The position numbers were made by a program, and so were the translations under genes. From Candidatus Zipacnadia bacterium (GTDB taxonomy: Bacteria > Armatimonadota > Zipacnadia > Zipacnadales > Zipacnadaceae), in the NCBI GenBank assembly GCA_029821215.1, contig JALGTV010000134.1, positions 1 through 9,428 on the forward strand: 9,428 bases of DNA, read 5' to 3'. How positions within the stretch are numbered: position 1 is the first letter of the stretch; every line of letters begins with the position of its first letter. Below, piece after piece: positions 1 to 6,909 of the stretch. Under the pieces are notes generated by a model. That model was not told where the DNA came from. It worked only from the letters and a program-made list of their open reading frames with translations, and did not search any database.

Positions 1-83
1 CCCCTCCCGTGCCCTGTCCGTACTAAAGCCCGACAGCACTCCGTACCGCACGACCCAACCGTTCAATTAGACCGCCCAGAGAC

Positions 84-413
84 TCAGAAGTACATCTTCT
101 CGGCGACCATATAAGGGAAGTCGTCTTCCAGTTCATTGGGTTTGACATGCTGGATCTGGCGAGCCACTCTCTCAGCATCCTGGCGGCTTTGCTGACAGAC
201 CAGCATCTCCCTGGCCCCAGATAGGGCGGCATTGCCGATCTTAACCACCTTGTTAGGGGCATTGGGCAGCAAGCCAATAGCCGCCGCATTGTCAGCGTTG
301 ATGTAATTGCCGAAGCCGCCCGCCAGGTAGATATTCTCTACTTCATCCAGACTTATGCCATAGTACTTGATGAGCATATCCTGGTCGAGACGAAGACCAG
401 AGACTAATACCAT
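84..413 (-). pseudogene. C-terminal part of the same 2Fe-2S/ASKHA protein, in a shifted frame
   Basis: This frame encodes the conserved C-terminal end of the ASKHA protein: GLRLDQDMLIKYYGISL, then IYLAGGFGNYI, IGLLP, KIGNAALSGA and a closing PYMVAEKMYF before the stop. In relatives this block follows directly from the N-terminal part with a short helix (roughly ISL-TQxDI-x6-AKAGLR) between them. Here about a dozen residues are missing at the junction near 398-400 and the frame changes. The ATG at 413 is only the first in-frame Met and is not a likely real start, because homology starts near 398 and no ribosome binding site precedes it. Either the gene is broken or the consensus lacks about 35-45 nt. 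Positions 1-83 downstream show no recognisable gene. Confidence 0.8.
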
Positions 414-1653
414 CGGTGACGACGAAATCCTTGGCTAACTTGGCCTTCCTGGTCATAATGCCACTTCGCAGCAGTTCAGCTAACAGGTCAATCAAGCCCG
501 AGCCACAGATGCCCGTGGGGGGCTTGCCACCGATGGTTTCAAAGCTGACTTGGTTATCCTCCATCCAGATGTTGCTGATAGCGCCATCAATAGCGCCAGT
601 GCCGCTGGAGACGGTAGCCCCTTCGTAGGCTCCGCCGGCGGCACAAGAGGCGGTCATTATGCGATCCTTGTTCCCCATTGCTACCTCTCCATTGGTGCCG
701 ATATCTATGAGCATAGAAGGCCGCTGGGCCTGATAGAGACCGCAGGCCAGGATGTCAGCCAGGCAGTCGGCGCCGGCATGCCCGCCGATCAACGCAGGCC
801 CGTAGACGTTAGCACTCGGATTGATCTCCAGACCCAGTTCGCTGGCCTTTACATTGACGGGCGCTTTATCGGGAGCCTCAAAAGGAATAACGCCCAGCGA
901 AGCGACCTCCAGGCCAAAGAACAGATTGCGCATGGTGGAATTACCCACTACAACTGCTTCATATATCTGAGTGGCTGATATGCCGTACTCGTCGGCGACG
1001 TGCTGGATGATTTCGTTCAACGCAGTGATTATCGTTGCTTGCAGTTCGGCCCGCCCATCGGAATGGCGCATAGTGTGGTCTATGCGGGAGATGACATCAT
1101 CACCATAGGCGCTTTGGGGATTACGCCGGGCGACGGTAGCCAACTCGTGGCCGGATTGCAGGTCCACTATCTGGGCAACTAAAGTAGTAGTGCCCACATC
1201 CACGGCCAGACCGTACATATTGCCAGCATACTCGCCCAGCTCTCGGTCACCTTGGGGGCTTCGCCACCAGACCCGATTGTCAGCCGTGTAGACGAATGGG
1301 TCAATATCAACTTGGCGATGGAGGCCTTCGCTGAGGATGGAATACTCCCCCGTACTTTTGACAAAGACACGTATATTAGCCGGTTTTATAATCTGTGCCT
1401 GGCAGGCCAGACGTTGGTTTTTGCCCAGATTTAATGCTTTTTCAGCCGCCGTAGGTGAGTTAAGGGCCTCGGCTCCCGGGTCAATCCTGACCACACACCG
1501 ACCACATATACCTTGTCCCCCACACTCCGAATCTACTTCAATCCCTAACTTGTGGGCATGCTCCAGTATGGTTCCCGGAAATATCGGCAGCCCTTGCTTG
1601 CCTTTCTTGTATTGAGGGAAGAAAATGTTGTACCCGTCAATACTGTCGCTCAT
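343..1653 (-). CDS. Corrinoid-activation-type 2Fe-2S/ASKHA (DUF4445) protein, N-terminal part, frameshifted
   Basis: This is the large N-terminal part of a RACo/RamA/AcsV-like protein. Such proteins use a ferredoxin domain and an ATPase of the actin/Hsp70 fold to re-reduce the inactive cobalt of corrinoid proteins in anaerobic methyl-transfer pathways. Counting from the ATG at 1653, a plant-type [2Fe-2S] ferredoxin has Cys44, Cys50, Cys53 and Cys84. The ASKHA domain begins at DVGTTT (152-157) and includes IGGHAGAD and DIGTNGE. An upstream ATG at 1668 is in frame, but GGAAGGGG sits 5 nt before the ATG at 1653, so I prefer 1653. The homologous frame runs to about position 400 (through FVVTDGISL); the remaining residues down to 343 are an out-of-frame tail. 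The C-terminus continues in another frame (84-398). It follows the osmC-like gene within about 20 nt, so it is probably co-transcribed. The exact corrinoid partner cannot be told from this window. Confidence 0.85.
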   Translation of the reverse strand: MSDSIDGYNIFFPQYKKGKQGLPIFPGTILEHAHKLGIEVDSECGGQGICGRCVVRIDPGAEALNSPTAAEKALNLGKNQRLACQAQIIKPANIRVFVKSTGEYSILSEGLHRQVDIDPFVYTADNRVWWRSPQGDRELGEYAGNMYGLAVDVGTTTLVAQIVDLQSGHELATVARRNPQSAYGDDVISRIDHTMRHSDGRAELQATIITALNEIIQHVADEYGISATQIYEAVVVGNSTMRNLFFGLEVASLGVIPFEAPDKAPVNVKASELGLEINPSANVYGPALIGGHAGADCLADILACGLYQAQRPSMLIDIGTNGEVAMGNKDRIMTASCAAGGAYEGATVSSGTGAIDGAISNIWMEDNQVSFETIGGKPPTGICGSGLIDLLAELLRSGIMTRKAKLAKDFVVTDGISLWSSSRPGYAHQVLWHKSG

Positions 1654-1658
1654 TTGGG

Positions 1659-1666
1659 CCCCTTCC
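1659..1666 (-). promoter_or_regulatory. Ribosome binding site that sets the ASKHA gene start
   Basis: GGAAGGGG on the minus strand lies 5 nt before the ATG at 1653 and downstream of the alternative ATG at 1668. This favours 1653 as the start codon. Confidence 0.55.
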
Positions 1667-1671
1667 ATTGG

Positions 1672-2088
1672 CTAATCAGGTATTTGCTTGATGGAACTTG
1701 ATAAGGATACGTTGACTTGCATTTTGTGTTCGATGCTCTGAGTTATGTAGCACTGCTGAGCTACTCTCATTATGCCCTGTCGGTACTTCTCGGGTACAGG
1801 TTCAGGTAGCGTAATGACCGCATTGACCGCGACCACCCGTGACGGGGAATCTGAGTTTTGATAATCCAACTCCACACTCATTCCCTCATAGTCTATGTCA
1901 TGGCGGTGGCAGAAAGTGGCCACATAGCCACCAATACAAGCCCCCAGAGCAGCAATAAAAAGCTGACCAGGCCACATACCGTTGTTTTGGTCATCGTCAT
2001 CGCCGTTAGCTTGCCCGGTAACGACTGTGTAGTCGCCGCATTGAGCAATGAACCGCATGTCTTGGTCATGTCGAACCGTTATATTCAC
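1672..2088 (-). CDS. OsmC-like peroxiredoxin family protein
   Basis: A 138-residue protein of the OsmC/Ohr superfamily. Members are small dimeric thiol proteins that reduce organic hydroperoxides or act on other reactive compounds through two cysteines. The two expected cysteines are visible: Cys51 in the conserved AALGAC turn and Cys113 in VAQQC. Length fits the family (about 135-145 residues), and nothing appears missing. The start is GTG at 2088, set by AAAGGAGG at 2100-2107, 11 nt upstream; that ribosome binding site overlaps the stop codon of the radical SAM gene, implying one transcript. Downstream, the ASKHA gene starts about 20 nt after its stop. Whether it detoxifies peroxides or serves the redox proteins of the operon cannot be told from sequence. 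It could be a YhfA-type or Ohr-type member; the subfamily is not resolved. Confidence 0.85.
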   Translation of the reverse strand: MNITVRHDQDMRFIAQCGDYTVVTGQANGDDDDQNNGMWPGQLFIAALGACIGGYVATFCHRHDIDYEGMSVELDYQNSDSPSRVVAVNAVITLPEPVPEKYRQGIMRVAQQCYITQSIEHKMQVNVSLSSSIKQIPD

Positions 2089-2105
2089 TTACAAACTTTC
2101 CTCCT

Positions 2106-3053
2106 TTAATCAGATGCAAAGGGCAGATAAAAAGTATTTTCATCCCGTTGAGAGATGGTAATTTCTTTGCGGGATAGCAGTCCATCTATGTACTTGAGCA
2201 CTTCATTGCGGTGCATGCCTAAGCCGGCGGCGATGTCGTCCAGAGTACAGGGCCGGCGGCGCAGCAGCTCCAGGACTTCGGCTTCGGTGTGCTGGCGCTC
2301 GGCCATCATTAGCTGGGCGGCATCCAAAGGTGCAATCAGCTCGGCTAATGGGCCAAGAATTTGCTGGGCCTGCTGCAGCGCCTCTGCGGACAGCGGCTGA
2401 GCAGTAGCTTTCGCCGGCGGGCGGACCACAGTGTTAATCTGGACGCGATCCGGCTTAATGGCATCTATCGCCGCTCGCAGGGCCTCCAGTTGCTCTATAC
2501 TGTCATTATAACCGGCCACCAGCATTACCTCCAGCCACATCTCCCCTATTGCCTGATTCTTAGTGGCTTGGAGGCCAGCGATGACCCGGTCCAGCGATAG
2601 TCCTGGCGCAGGCCGATTCACCTTGGCAAAAGCAGTAGGAGTGGCCGCATCCAGAGAAGGTACGAGCAGGTCGGCGGTACAGACTTCCGCGCGGAGTTGT
2701 GGTTGCCAGAGCAGCGAACCATTGGTAAGGACGGCGACAGGAATCTCGGTCATTGCTCGCACGGCGGCAATCATTTCCCCGATACGAGAGTGCAGAGTAG
2801 GCTCACCGGAACCGGAAAAAGTCAAATAATCAGCCTGGCCATCCTCGGTCAGCCATGCCTCCACCTCACTTAAGACCTGAGTGGTGTCTACATACTCGTC
2901 CCGCTGGAGGGTGTGAGTGGTAGTGTAGCCCAACTGGCAGTAGATGCAGTCATAGGTGCAGACCTTGTAGGGCACCAGGTCAATGCCCAACGACCGGCCC
3001 AGGCGACGAGAAGGGACCGGCCCGTACAGATGTTGCCACGGCGAGTGGCTCAT
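2106..3053 (-). CDS. Radical SAM protein with C-terminal helix-turn-helix-like domain
   Basis: A 315-residue radical SAM enzyme. It starts with the family signature YGPVPSRRLGRSLGIDL and carries the cluster motif CxxxCxxC at Cys32, Cys36 and Cys39, which binds the [4Fe-4S] cluster that cleaves S-adenosylmethionine. Further conserved blocks are FSGSGEPTL, AVLTNGSLL, PSLDA, WLEVMLVAGYND and QINTVVRPP. The last 70 residues (from about 245) look like a small winged-helix/HTH region beginning ELLRRRPCTLDDIAAGL. The substrate of this family is not established, so I give no specific reaction. The ATG at 3053 overlaps the stop of the upstream DUF89 frame (ATGA) and has AAGGAG 7 nt upstream, indicating translational coupling. 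No frame disruption is seen. Confidence 0.88.
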   Translation of the reverse strand: MSHSPWQHLYGPVPSRRLGRSLGIDLVPYKVCTYDCIYCQLGYTTTHTLQRDEYVDTTQVLSEVEAWLTEDGQADYLTFSGSGEPTLHSRIGEMIAAVRAMTEIPVAVLTNGSLLWQPQLRAEVCTADLLVPSLDAATPTAFAKVNRPAPGLSLDRVIAGLQATKNQAIGEMWLEVMLVAGYNDSIEQLEALRAAIDAIKPDRVQINTVVRPPAKATAQPLSAEALQQAQQILGPLAELIAPLDAAQLMMAERQHTEAEVLELLRRRPCTLDDIAAGLGMHRNEVLKYIDGLLSRKEITISQRDENTFYLPFASD

Positions 3054-3394
3054 GATGACTCTCCTTGTTCCTCTGGCTTGGGGAGACGATGATTGCGACT
3101 CTTTAGAATCATATCACCGTTGTTGACGCCCAGGTCCTGGGCGACGAAATCACACTTGGCCAGCAGCAAGAAAAATAGCGGACCTTGGGCAGTGCTATAA
3201 GCTTCGTAGTTCGCCTGCCCTTTGGCAATAATAAGCTGAGCGCTGTCCCAGGCAGCTTGTAGCTCGGGCGTAGTTGCTGGATATATCGGAGCGGTAATAA
3301 CTTCTACTTGCTCGGTCAGGCCACTGACCTGGGCGTCGGCCATAGTCGCATCATTGATAAATGGTTCATTCTTGACGGCGACGAGAATATGCTC
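3050..3394 (-). pseudogene. DUF89 / ARMT1-like family protein, C-terminal part in a shifted frame
   Basis: This frame gives the C-terminal half of a DUF89 protein: EHILVAVKNEPFINDATM, then a segment ending in AWDSAQLIIAKGQANYE, FFLLLAKCDFVAQDLGV and GDMIL. DUF89 proteins are metal-dependent phosphatases thought to act in metabolite damage control; the INDAT and IIAKGQ(G/A)N(Y/F)E blocks are family hallmarks with metal and phosphate ligands. The homologous frame begins near 3394, well before the first in-frame ATG (3343), so this is a continuation of the upstream piece and not a separate gene. About a dozen family-typical residues after DNAGEIV are missing at the junction. The stop overlaps the start of the radical SAM gene. 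Confidence 0.75.
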
Positions 3395-3839
3395 GGGACA
3401 ATCTCACCGGCATTATCGGCCAGATAAAGAACCGTGGAAACCTGAGTTAGGCGGTCAGCAAACAGCTCATAATGGTCAACGGCAAATGGGCTTTGCAATA
3501 CCCGATCAATGGTGGCTTCCACGTCCGGGTTCACTTCCGGCACTCCAAAGTCTATTATATTGCCGGCAATAGCAATTTTAGTGGCAATCTGCAAGGGATC
3601 CTCAGCAACGGCAACAATCTCTTTGAGTTGCGGATACAACCGTAGCGCCTGGGCATTAGACTCCTCTTTGATAGTGGAATAAGGATCATGACAGTCAGTT
3701 ATCTCCCGCACCACCCGCTGGGCCAAGTAGCCCAGTTCCATCGGAGTGGCGGCCAGGCCTCTTCGTCATCAGTAACCAGTCGAGCGGTGCGCAGGCCCTG
3801 CTGGAGTATACAGGGGATACAATCAAGAAATGCTTGCAT
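3316..3839 (-). pseudogene. DUF89 / ARMT1-like family protein, N-terminal and middle parts, twice disrupted
   Basis: The ATG at 3839 begins MQAFLDCIPCILQQGLRTAR, matching the DUF89 N-terminus with its paired cysteines, and reads through TDDEE to about 3760. There the frame changes: LAATPMELGYLAQRVVREIT and onward (DPYSTIKEESN, GNIIDFG, YLADNAGEIV) is read in another frame from about 3757 to 3398, with roughly 20 family-typical residues missing at the junction. After DNAGEIV the frame changes again (see 3050-3394); residues down to 3316 are out of frame. No clear ribosome binding site precedes 3839; a 12-bp palindrome (3840-3851) abuts the start codon instead. With two frame changes in one gene it is non-functional as written, unless the consensus is wrong. 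Confidence 0.75.
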
Positions 3840-3896
3840 AGTGATATCACTTAGTGTTTTGGTTTAGTTGGTGGCGATCGCAGAGCTTTGTGGTTA

Positions 3897-4781
3897 TTAG
3901 CTGTTGGTATCGGATTCGATGACGGCGGTCAAATTAACCACTATATTATCCAGAGCCTGACGAAAAACCTGCGGCACAGTAGGGTCAGTGAGAGGCACGC
4001 CCTTATCAGTTAATTGCACTACCTCAGGGACGATGGGCAAACGGCCCAGGTAACTTACCCCCATCTGTTTAGCCATATCCTCAGCCCCGCCGCTGCCAAA
4101 AATATCGGTCTCTTGCCCACAGTGAGGACAGATAAAGCCGCTCATATTCTCAATTACCCCCAGCACTTCCATATCTAACTCTCGGACAAAGTTAATAGCC
4201 TTGCGGCAGTCGGTCAGACTGGCCTGCTGCGGCGTGCTGACAATAATCATACCATCTATCTGGGGCAAAGATTGAGCGACGGTGAGAGGCTCGTCGCCGG
4301 TGCCGGGAGGCATATCAATAATAAAATAATCCAAAGCGCCCCATTCCACATCGGAAATCAGTTGCTGAACGGCAATACCCCGTAGTGGTCCCCGCCAAAT
4401 GACGGGTGTATCTTGGTGTTGGGTGAGCATAGCCATGGATATAGCCTTGACTCCGGAAGGAGTGCTGACTGGTTCAATGGTATCCCCGCCGGAGGTGGAG
4501 CGAGGGCGCTGGCGTTCCAGGCCGAGCATTAACGGAACATTGGGCCCGGTTATATCGGTGTCCAGCAGCCCCACCGCCAATCCATTCTGAGCCAGGATGC
4601 TGGCGATGCCCACAGCGACAGTAGTTTTGCCCACTCCCCCTTTGCCGCTGATTACGGCAAGTTTGTGGGCCATCAGACCGGCCCGCTTATCAATGGTACG
4701 CTGTCGTTCAGCCATTTGCTGCTTGCGCTCTTCGATATTCGGCTGTCGCCTTTGCTCAGGGCTGGTCTCCTTGTTACTCAC
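3897..4781 (-). CDS. mrp: Mrp/NBP35 (ApbC-like) Fe-S carrier ATPase
   Basis: A 294-residue P-loop ATPase of the Mrp/NBP35 family. These cytosolic dimers bind a bridging [4Fe-4S] cluster and pass it to apo-proteins in an ATP-dependent way. Visible are the deviant Walker A motif GKGGVGKT (46-53), the switch I region LLDTDITGPNVPLMLGL, DMPPGTGD (156-163) and the cluster-binding CPHC pair (Cys218, Cys221). The first 40 residues are charged and lack the four-Cys ferredoxin motif of eukaryotic Nbp35. The gene appears complete. The start is GTG at 4781 with AAGGTG 9 nt upstream. Upstream lies a MITE-like palindromic element separating it from the DUF1847 gene; downstream is the broken DUF89 gene after about 57 nt. 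A role in supplying clusters to the many Fe-S proteins around it is an inference from family and context. Confidence 0.92.
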   Translation of the reverse strand: MSNKETSPEQRRQPNIEERKQQMAERQRTIDKRAGLMAHKLAVISGKGGVGKTTVAVGIASILAQNGLAVGLLDTDITGPNVPLMLGLERQRPRSTSGGDTIEPVSTPSGVKAISMAMLTQHQDTPVIWRGPLRGIAVQQLISDVEWGALDYFIIDMPPGTGDEPLTVAQSLPQIDGMIIVSTPQQASLTDCRKAINFVRELDMEVLGVIENMSGFICPHCGQETDIFGSGGAEDMAKQMGVSYLGRLPIVPEVVQLTDKGVPLTDPTVPQVFRQALDNIVVNLTAVIESDTNS

Positions 4782-4805
4782 TGTAATTCACACCTTTTAT
4801 TGTTA

Positions 4806-4927
4806 GAGACTGTTGCAAAAGGTAATTGACGGACGCTTGCCAGAATTAATTGTGTAAGTTTAGCTTAGCAAAGCTAAACACATATCGGGGCAAGGATGCC
4901 CCCTCCTATGGGTTTTGCAACAGTCTC
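4806..4927. mobile_element. MITE-like palindromic element, 122 bp, with 15-bp terminal inverted repeats
   Basis: The element is bounded by perfect 15-bp inverted repeats GAGACTGTTGCAAAA (4806-4820) and TTTTGCAACAGTCTC (4913-4927). Between them are two further hairpins: GTTTAGCTT/AAGCTAAAC (4858-4866 with 4871-4879, 4-nt loop) and GGGGCA/TGCCCC (4887-4892 with 4897-4902, 4-nt loop). There is no coding frame. Terminal repeats plus no transposase fit a miniature inverted-repeat element mobilised in trans; ends containing CTGTTGCAAAA resemble those I recall from some IS5/IS1182-type insertion sequences, which I cannot verify here. I see no clean target-site duplication. An alternative is a structured RNA or attenuator in the leader of mrp. 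Confidence 0.6.
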
Positions 4928-4975
4928 CATTAGTATCTTTCTTACTCAGAGGAAGAGAATGACGTGCAGATAACT

Positions 4976-5548
4976 TCAGCTTGACGCGACCAAATCATTG
5001 CGCCAATAGCGATTGATGATAGGACCCAAGGGATTATGGCAGGTTACGCGGTCTTTGACCACCAGGGTGGTAACCGGCGCTTGGGAAAACTGCTGGAAGA
5101 GAATATCATGGCCCAGACACAGGCCCATAATAACGTTCAGTTCGGTCTGCTGATCATTGAGGGTCAGAGCTTGCCCGACGGGATTGCAGCCGCCGTTGAC
5201 GGTACAGACCACGGTTTTCACAGTAAAGCCGTGGCTCTCCAGAATCTCCACCAGTGATTGGGTCTCGGCTCGCAGACCAACACAGAAAGCTATCCCAATG
5301 GTTTCTATGTCCAACCGCTTACAGAACTCAATAAGCTCTTGAACGCGGGGCCATTTATGATAGCCAGTTGTCTCCACGTCGCGAGCCACCTCAGCGATCC
5401 GCTTGACATCCGGATTGGTGGTCCGGATTTGCTCGGCTTCTTCTATCGCCCCGGCGGTAACGCGGCGTGGGCAGAACTGGGGCGTAGCCTCCAGATCCTC
5501 AGTAGTGCACGCTGCCCCCGAACATCTGGCACAGTCAATCTCCGCCAT
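4976..5548 (-). CDS. DUF1847 domain zinc-binding-type protein, internally short
   Basis: A 190-residue protein of the DUF1847 family, found mainly in anaerobes, function unknown. The N-terminus has a cysteine set (Cys6, Cys9, Cys14, Cys26) likely to bind metal. Conserved blocks follow: GIAFCVGLRAET, VVCTV, GGCNPVGQAL, LNVIMGLCLGHDILF and VKDRVTCHNPLG. Relatives that I recall carry about 20-30 residues between the VVC(T/K)V and CNP blocks; here they are nearly fused (VVCTVNGGCNP), so an in-frame loss is possible. The ATG at 5548 has AAAGGAGAAAG about 5 nt upstream, a good start. It sits about 70 nt after the methyltransferase gene and before the MITE-like element. No enzymatic role is proposed. 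Confidence 0.8.
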   Translation of the reverse strand: MAEIDCARCSGAACTTEDLEATPQFCPRRVTAGAIEEAEQIRTTNPDVKRIAEVARDVETTGYHKWPRVQELIEFCKRLDIETIGIAFCVGLRAETQSLVEILESHGFTVKTVVCTVNGGCNPVGQALTLNDQQTELNVIMGLCLGHDILFQQFSQAPVTTLVVKDRVTCHNPLGPIINRYWRNDLVASS

Positions 5549-5618
5549 TTACACTTTCTCCTTTTGATCTTTTGCTTTCGCAGTCTGATACTTTGAACGA
5601 CAGAGTCTCAGCCATCAT

Positions 5619-6482
5619 TTAACCTTGGGTATTGGCTTTTAGTCTTTTTTGCGCCTCTACAAGTAGATAGTCATCTACTTCATACATACACACGTTACAG
5701 AATCCGTTCTCTAATAGTAATTCCACCCATTCCTCTCGGGAGATGGCCAAAAAGCAGTGCCAGCCATGGCCAAGGAACCCTTTTAAGCCGACTAAGAAGT
5801 CTATACACAAAAACCTACCCCCGGGTTTAAGCAGCCTATGAGTGGCCTGCAGACACGCTACTTGGTCCTGCATACAATGCATTGCCTGGCTGGAGACTAC
5901 GTAGTCAAAGGTATCATCTGGTTCAGCAAGCTGTCCTATATCTGCTTGGCGAAACTCGACATTGCCCCCCTCGGAGTATGCCTGCTGCTGGGCTTGCTGA
6001 ATACTATCCTTGGAATAGTCAAATGAGCCGGAATCAATCCCCAGTACGCGAAAGCCCTTCTGAGCCAGCTTGAGGGCTAAAAATCCTCCCCCAGTGCCTA
6101 CGTCCAGGATGTAACTGTTGGGAGGTGCATCCGCCAGCAAGGACAGCAACTTTTCGGCGGCACGCTCCTTACCATCTGACTCTAATTGATGATCTCGCTC
6201 TATCTGCCGTCGCACGCGGCGGCCGTGCCAGGTTATCTGCCATTTGTTATCCGGGTTGGCCGGCTGGATAAATCCTGTCTCCAGGAGCTCTGAGAGGACC
6301 TTGTCCATCTCACCGCTACCTACCCACAATGCGCCGCTGGAGCGGTAGGAGCGATTGTCAGCGCTGCGTTGCTTGATTCCCTGTACCAGTTGCCGTTTTG
6401 TACGGCTCTGCTCGGCTAACAATACCAGCACGTAATATCGCAGAAATTCTCTGATGCTGGGGCCACTACGGGTTCGTCGCAT
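5619..6482 (-). CDS. Class I SAM-dependent methyltransferase with N-terminal PadR-like winged helix
   Basis: A 287-residue two-domain protein. Residues about 14-95 resemble a PadR-type winged helix: a YYVLVLLAEQSRTKRQLVQGI helix pair, then a segment ending in LSELLETGFIQ and a basic wing. Residues about 105-280 form a Rossmann methyltransferase: LDVGTGGG (126-133, SAM-binding motif I), GID at the end of strand 2, the acidic ADIGQL turn, FDYVVSSQAMH (motif IV region) and LLKPGGRFL. The substrate cannot be named. The ATG at 6482 has AAAGAAGG 6 nt upstream, and the upstream ferredoxin-like gene ends 15 nt before it, so co-transcription is likely. The fusion of a DNA-binding-type domain to a methyltransferase may make activity or DNA binding respond to one another; this is inference. 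Confidence 0.85.
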   Translation of the reverse strand: MRRTRSGPSIREFLRYYVLVLLAEQSRTKRQLVQGIKQRSADNRSYRSSGALWVGSGEMDKVLSELLETGFIQPANPDNKWQITWHGRRVRRQIERDHQLESDGKERAAEKLLSLLADAPPNSYILDVGTGGGFLALKLAQKGFRVLGIDSGSFDYSKDSIQQAQQQAYSEGGNVEFRQADIGQLAEPDDTFDYVVSSQAMHCMQDQVACLQATHRLLKPGGRFLCIDFLVGLKGFLGHGWHCFLAISREEWVELLLENGFCNVCMYEVDDYLLVEAQKRLKANTQG

Positions 6483-6497
6483 AGCTGGCCTTCTTTA

Positions 6498-6854
6498 CTA
6501 CACCTGAGTTAATGCGGGGGTTACCAGAGAGATTGCCTGGACGGGGCACACCGCAGCACAGGCCCCACAGCCCTGGCAGCGAGCAGTATTAACTACCGCC
6601 TTTCCTGAGGCATCCAGGGAGATAGCCTGTACCGGACAGGTGGCCAGGCATCGCTGGCAGCCGGTGCACAAGCCAGTGTTGACCTGAGCAATTAGCTTAG
6701 TAGGCCTACCATAACCAGAGGGTGCTACCCTGGGTAGTTCCGGGGACCGTAATGGGGACGGCCATAGCATCGGCCTCGGATAAATTCTGCCACCTCGTCT
6801 ACGCCTCTTCATAATGAACACTACCAATCTTAGGCCTGCAACCACAATGGACAT
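6498..6854 (-). CDS. Double [4Fe-4S] ferredoxin-like protein with basic N-terminus
   Basis: A 118-residue protein with two classical 4Fe-4S motifs at its C-terminal end: CTGCQRCLATCP (Cys63, 66, 69, 73) and CQGCGACAAVCP (Cys93, 96, 99, 103), as in bacterial 2[4Fe-4S] ferredoxins that shuttle electrons. The first 15 residues are hydrophobic (SIVVAGLRLVVFIM), followed by four or more Arg/Lys and a Pro-rich linker (about 22-50), so the N-terminus could touch the membrane. Two starts are possible: ATG at 6854 (used here) or ATG at 6812 (MKRRRR); neither has a strong ribosome binding site. A 9-bp inverted repeat (6832-6840/6868-6876) brackets the first start. It lies between the fmdB-like gene and the methyltransferase gene. 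Confidence 0.82.
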   Translation of the reverse strand: MSIVVAGLRLVVFIMKRRRRGGRIYPRPMLWPSPLRSPELPRVAPSGYGRPTKLIAQVNTGLCTGCQRCLATCPVQAISLDASGKAVVNTARCQGCGACAAVCPVQAISLVTPALTQV

Positions 6855-6876
6855 CAAACCCAGTGATGCAGGCCTG
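6832..6876 (-). other. Inverted repeat bracketing the ferredoxin-like start codon
   Basis: AGGCCTGCA (6832-6840) and TGCAGGCCT (6868-6876) are perfect 9-bp complements separated by 27 nt. In RNA the stem would enclose the ATG at 6854 in its loop. It could affect translation or argue for the later ATG at 6812. A chance occurrence is possible. Confidence 0.4.
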
Positions 6877-6909
6877 GATTATCTTCGGCGACTACTGACA
6901 ATTTGTAAC

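Noticed and set aside
23..289. Minus-strand 88-codon open frame running past the ASKHA stop
   Set aside because: It overlaps the conserved ASKHA C-terminal frame and has no recognisable domain.
550..978. Plus-strand 142-codon open frame
   Set aside because: It is antisense to the well-conserved ASKHA domain and shows low-complexity composition with no family match.
3840..3851. Perfect 12-bp palindrome AGTGATATCACT abutting the DUF89 start codon
   Set aside because: It could be an operator, but one or two such palindromes are expected by chance in a window this long, and no second copy supports it.
4887..4902. GGGGCA/TGCCCC hairpin as an intrinsic terminator for the DUF1847 gene
   Set aside because: No T-run follows the stem on either strand; it fits better as part of the palindromic element.
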